Source: an uncultured Opitutia bacterium (GTDB lineage: Bacteria > Verrucomicrobiota > Verrucomicrobiia > Opitutales > UBA953). Taken from it: a stretch of DNA of 5,462 bases. Numbering within the stretch: the first letter of the stretch is position 1; each line of letters opens with the position of its first letter. The DNA lies in NCBI GenBank assembly GCA_903868455.1, contig CAIPVK010000097.1:1-5462 (forward strand). Reading direction: 5' to 3'. Made by a program: the position numbers and the translations under genes. Below the pieces are notes generated by a model that was not told the origin of the DNA, did not search any database, and was given only the letters and a program-made list of their open reading frames with translations. Below are positions 4,395 to 5,462 of this stretch, one piece after another.

Positions 4395-5462
4395 GTGCGC
4401 CTCCTCACCCCTTTGCTCGCGCTGTCGGCCGTCCTGTCGGCTCAGATTCCCGCGCCCACCGCCCCGACGCCGGCCGCCGCCCCGGCCCCCCAGCCCGCCG
4501 GCGCCGTGCCCGCCCCGACCCTCTCGGGTTCGGACAAGGTCGGCCCGGTCGTTCTGCGCGACGAGACCCTGCCCCAGGTCCTCGAGCTCCTGCAGCGCTG
4601 GACCGGCAAGGCCATCCTCCGCCCCCAGGCCCTGCCTGCCGCCACCTACAACCTTTCCCTGACCGCCGCCGCCACGCGCGACGAGGCCCTGCAGGCGCTC
4701 GAGACCTTGCTGAACCTCAACGGCGTCGCCGTGATCGCCCAGGGCGAGCGCTTCCTCAAGGTCGTCCCCAACGCCGCCGCCCGCGCCGAGGCGCCCGCCC
4801 TGATCGAGGGCTCGACCCTCGGCCTCGCGCCCTCGGGCAAGGTCGCCGCCAAGGTCTTCCATCTCCGCGGCATCTCGTCGGACGAGGCCTCCAAGGCCGT
4901 CGCGCCGATGCTCAACGGCACGCTCGGCTTCCCGCCCGTCGTCTTCGCCCGCACCAACTCGATTCTGCTCACCGACTCCGTCTCCAACCTCCAGCGCATC
5001 GAGCGCATCCTCGCCGAGCTCGACCAGCCCCGCGCCGGCGTCGAGACCAAGGCCTACGAGCTCCGCCACGCCAACGCCGCGGTGCTCTCGCGCACCCTCC
5101 AGCAGATGCTCGCCGGCCCCGTCGCCGGCCGCCTCTCCGCCGGCACCGTCATCGCGCCCGACGAGCGCACGAACCGCCTGCTCGTGACGGGCGACGCGCG
5201 CCAGCACGCCTTCTTCGACGACCTCGTGGCGAAGCTCGACGTGAAGTCCGACCCCTCCACGCGCACCGAGGTCCTCCCGCTCCGCCACGCCAACGCGCCC
5301 GACGTCGCCACCCTGCTCACCCAGCTCATCAGCGGCCAGAACAGCGCCACCCGGACCGCGGCGGGCACCCGCGCCGCCGGCGGCCGCGGCGCCGCCGCGA
5401 CGACCGCGACGCCTCCCCGGCCTCCGACGCCTGACGATAGGTGGCCGACGTCACGAGCAGCC
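4395..5462 (+). CDS. gspD: GspD-like secretin (type II secretion outer-membrane channel), N-terminal part
   Basis: The frame starting at GTG 4395 is open to the window edge (356 codons). The GTG is chosen because it yields a signal peptide, MRLLTPLLALSAVLSA followed by QIP, with likely cleavage after residue 16. No Shine-Dalgarno sequence is evident. A Pro/Ala linker (17-45) leads to an N0 domain at about 49-125 (VVLRDETLPQVLELLQRWTG to GERFLKVVP). An N1 domain at about 153-212 follows (KVFHLRGISSDEASKAVAPML, then RTNSILLTDSVSNLQRIERIL). An N2 domain lies at about 217-284 (AYELRHANAAVLSRTLQQML, then DERTNRLLVTG). An N3 domain begins near 291 (EVLPLRHANAPDVATLLTQL). These are the periplasmic ring domains of secretins; the membrane barrel is beyond the edge. 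Known role: outer-membrane export channel. GspD fits best, while another secretin such as a pilus PilQ-like protein is possible. The last 55 or so bases look frame-disrupted (see findings). Confidence 0.88.
   Translation, partial: MRLLTPLLALSAVLSAQIPAPTAPTPAAAPAPQPAGAVPAPTLSGSDKVGPVVLRDETLPQVLELLQRWTGKAILRPQALPAATYNLSLTAAATRDEALQALETLLNLNGVAVIAQGERFLKVVPNAAARAEAPALIEGSTLGLAPSGKVAAKVFHLRGISSDEASKAVAPMLNGTLGFPPVVFARTNSILLTDSVSNLQRIERILAELDQPRAGVETKAYELRHANAAVLSRTLQQMLAGPVAGRLSAGTVIAPDERTNRLLVTGDARQHAFFDDLVAKLDVKSDPSTRTEVLPLRHANAPDVATLLTQLISGQNSATRTAAGTRAAGGRGAAATTATPPRPPTPDDRWPTSRAA
5395..5462 (+). other. Probable frame disruption at the window end inside the secretin gene
   Basis: Up to about base 5400 the secretin frame has almost only G/C at third positions. 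From about 5408 it turns to CCT, AGG, TCA, CGA and GCA codons, reading PPRPPTPDDRWPTSRAA. The frame one base earlier reads DASPASDA with clean third positions up to 5431. Bases 5431-5438 then read LT(I) in the third frame, and 5441-5461 read VADVTSS in the second. Joined, these give DASPASDA-LTI-VADVTSS, which looks like the linker and next strand of a secretin N3 domain (compare the DERTNRLLV motif in N2). One or more single-base errors or real frameshifts are the simplest reading. Confidence 0.6.

Noticed and set aside
4310..5434. A long + strand reading frame of 374 codons starting at ATG-like 4310
   Set aside because: It is extremely Arg/Pro/Ala-rich, starts inside the palindrome and lies out of frame over the secretin gene, whose frame has signal peptide and domain motifs. 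Only its last few codons appear meaningful, because of the frame disruption.

Overview
The window is about 5.5 kb of high-GC bacterial DNA holding six protein genes, one tRNA gene and an unusual repeat-filled spacer. Strong G/C at third codon positions, a Gram-negative outer-membrane secretin, a stand-alone ClpP-like protease with a long tail and the general gene style suggest a Gram-negative bacterium. Verrucomicrobiota (Opitutales-like) is my best guess, by impression only and not proven. Both ends fall inside genes, and the right end looks frame-damaged, so this may be a whole short metagenomic contig.

Layout, left to right. (1) 1-635, + strand: 3' part of a ClpP-family serine protease with an extra Pro/Ala-rich C-terminal tail. 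(2) 636-1068: a 433-bp non-coding spacer. It contains 28 heptamers in perfect register on the + strand, then a GC-rich hairpin, then a C-rich array of 7-10 bp units (G-rich on the minus strand, able to form a G-quadruplex), then five more heptamers in the opposite orientation. (3) 1069-1479, +: an OsmC/Ohr-family thiol peroxidase-like protein, converging through a perfect 10-bp-stem hairpin (1493-1516) on (4) 1538-2164, -: SlyD, an FKBP-type prolyl isomerase with a very Cys/His-rich metal-binding tail. (5) 2272-2347, +: tRNA-Ala(CGC) with encoded CCA, facing (6) 2366-3664, -: RmuC. (7) 3735-4271, -: an unrecognised protein of 178 aa upstream of rmuC on the same strand. (8) 4272-4394: a divergent promoter region with a near-perfect palindrome that resembles the Bacillus/actinobacterial LexA box. 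(9) 4395-5462, +: the start of a GspD-like secretin with signal peptide and N0-N1-N2 domains, cut by the window end.

The genes do not form one pathway. OsmC (peroxide/thiol), SlyD (folding/nickel), ClpP-like protease and tRNA-Ala are housekeeping or stress genes placed singly. The most coherent unit is the minus-strand pair 'unknown protein then rmuC' behind a LexA-like palindrome, which would make sense as a DNA-damage-controlled pair if the operator is real. The strongest unexplained structure is the 636-1068 spacer with its two opposed purine-rich repeat arrays.
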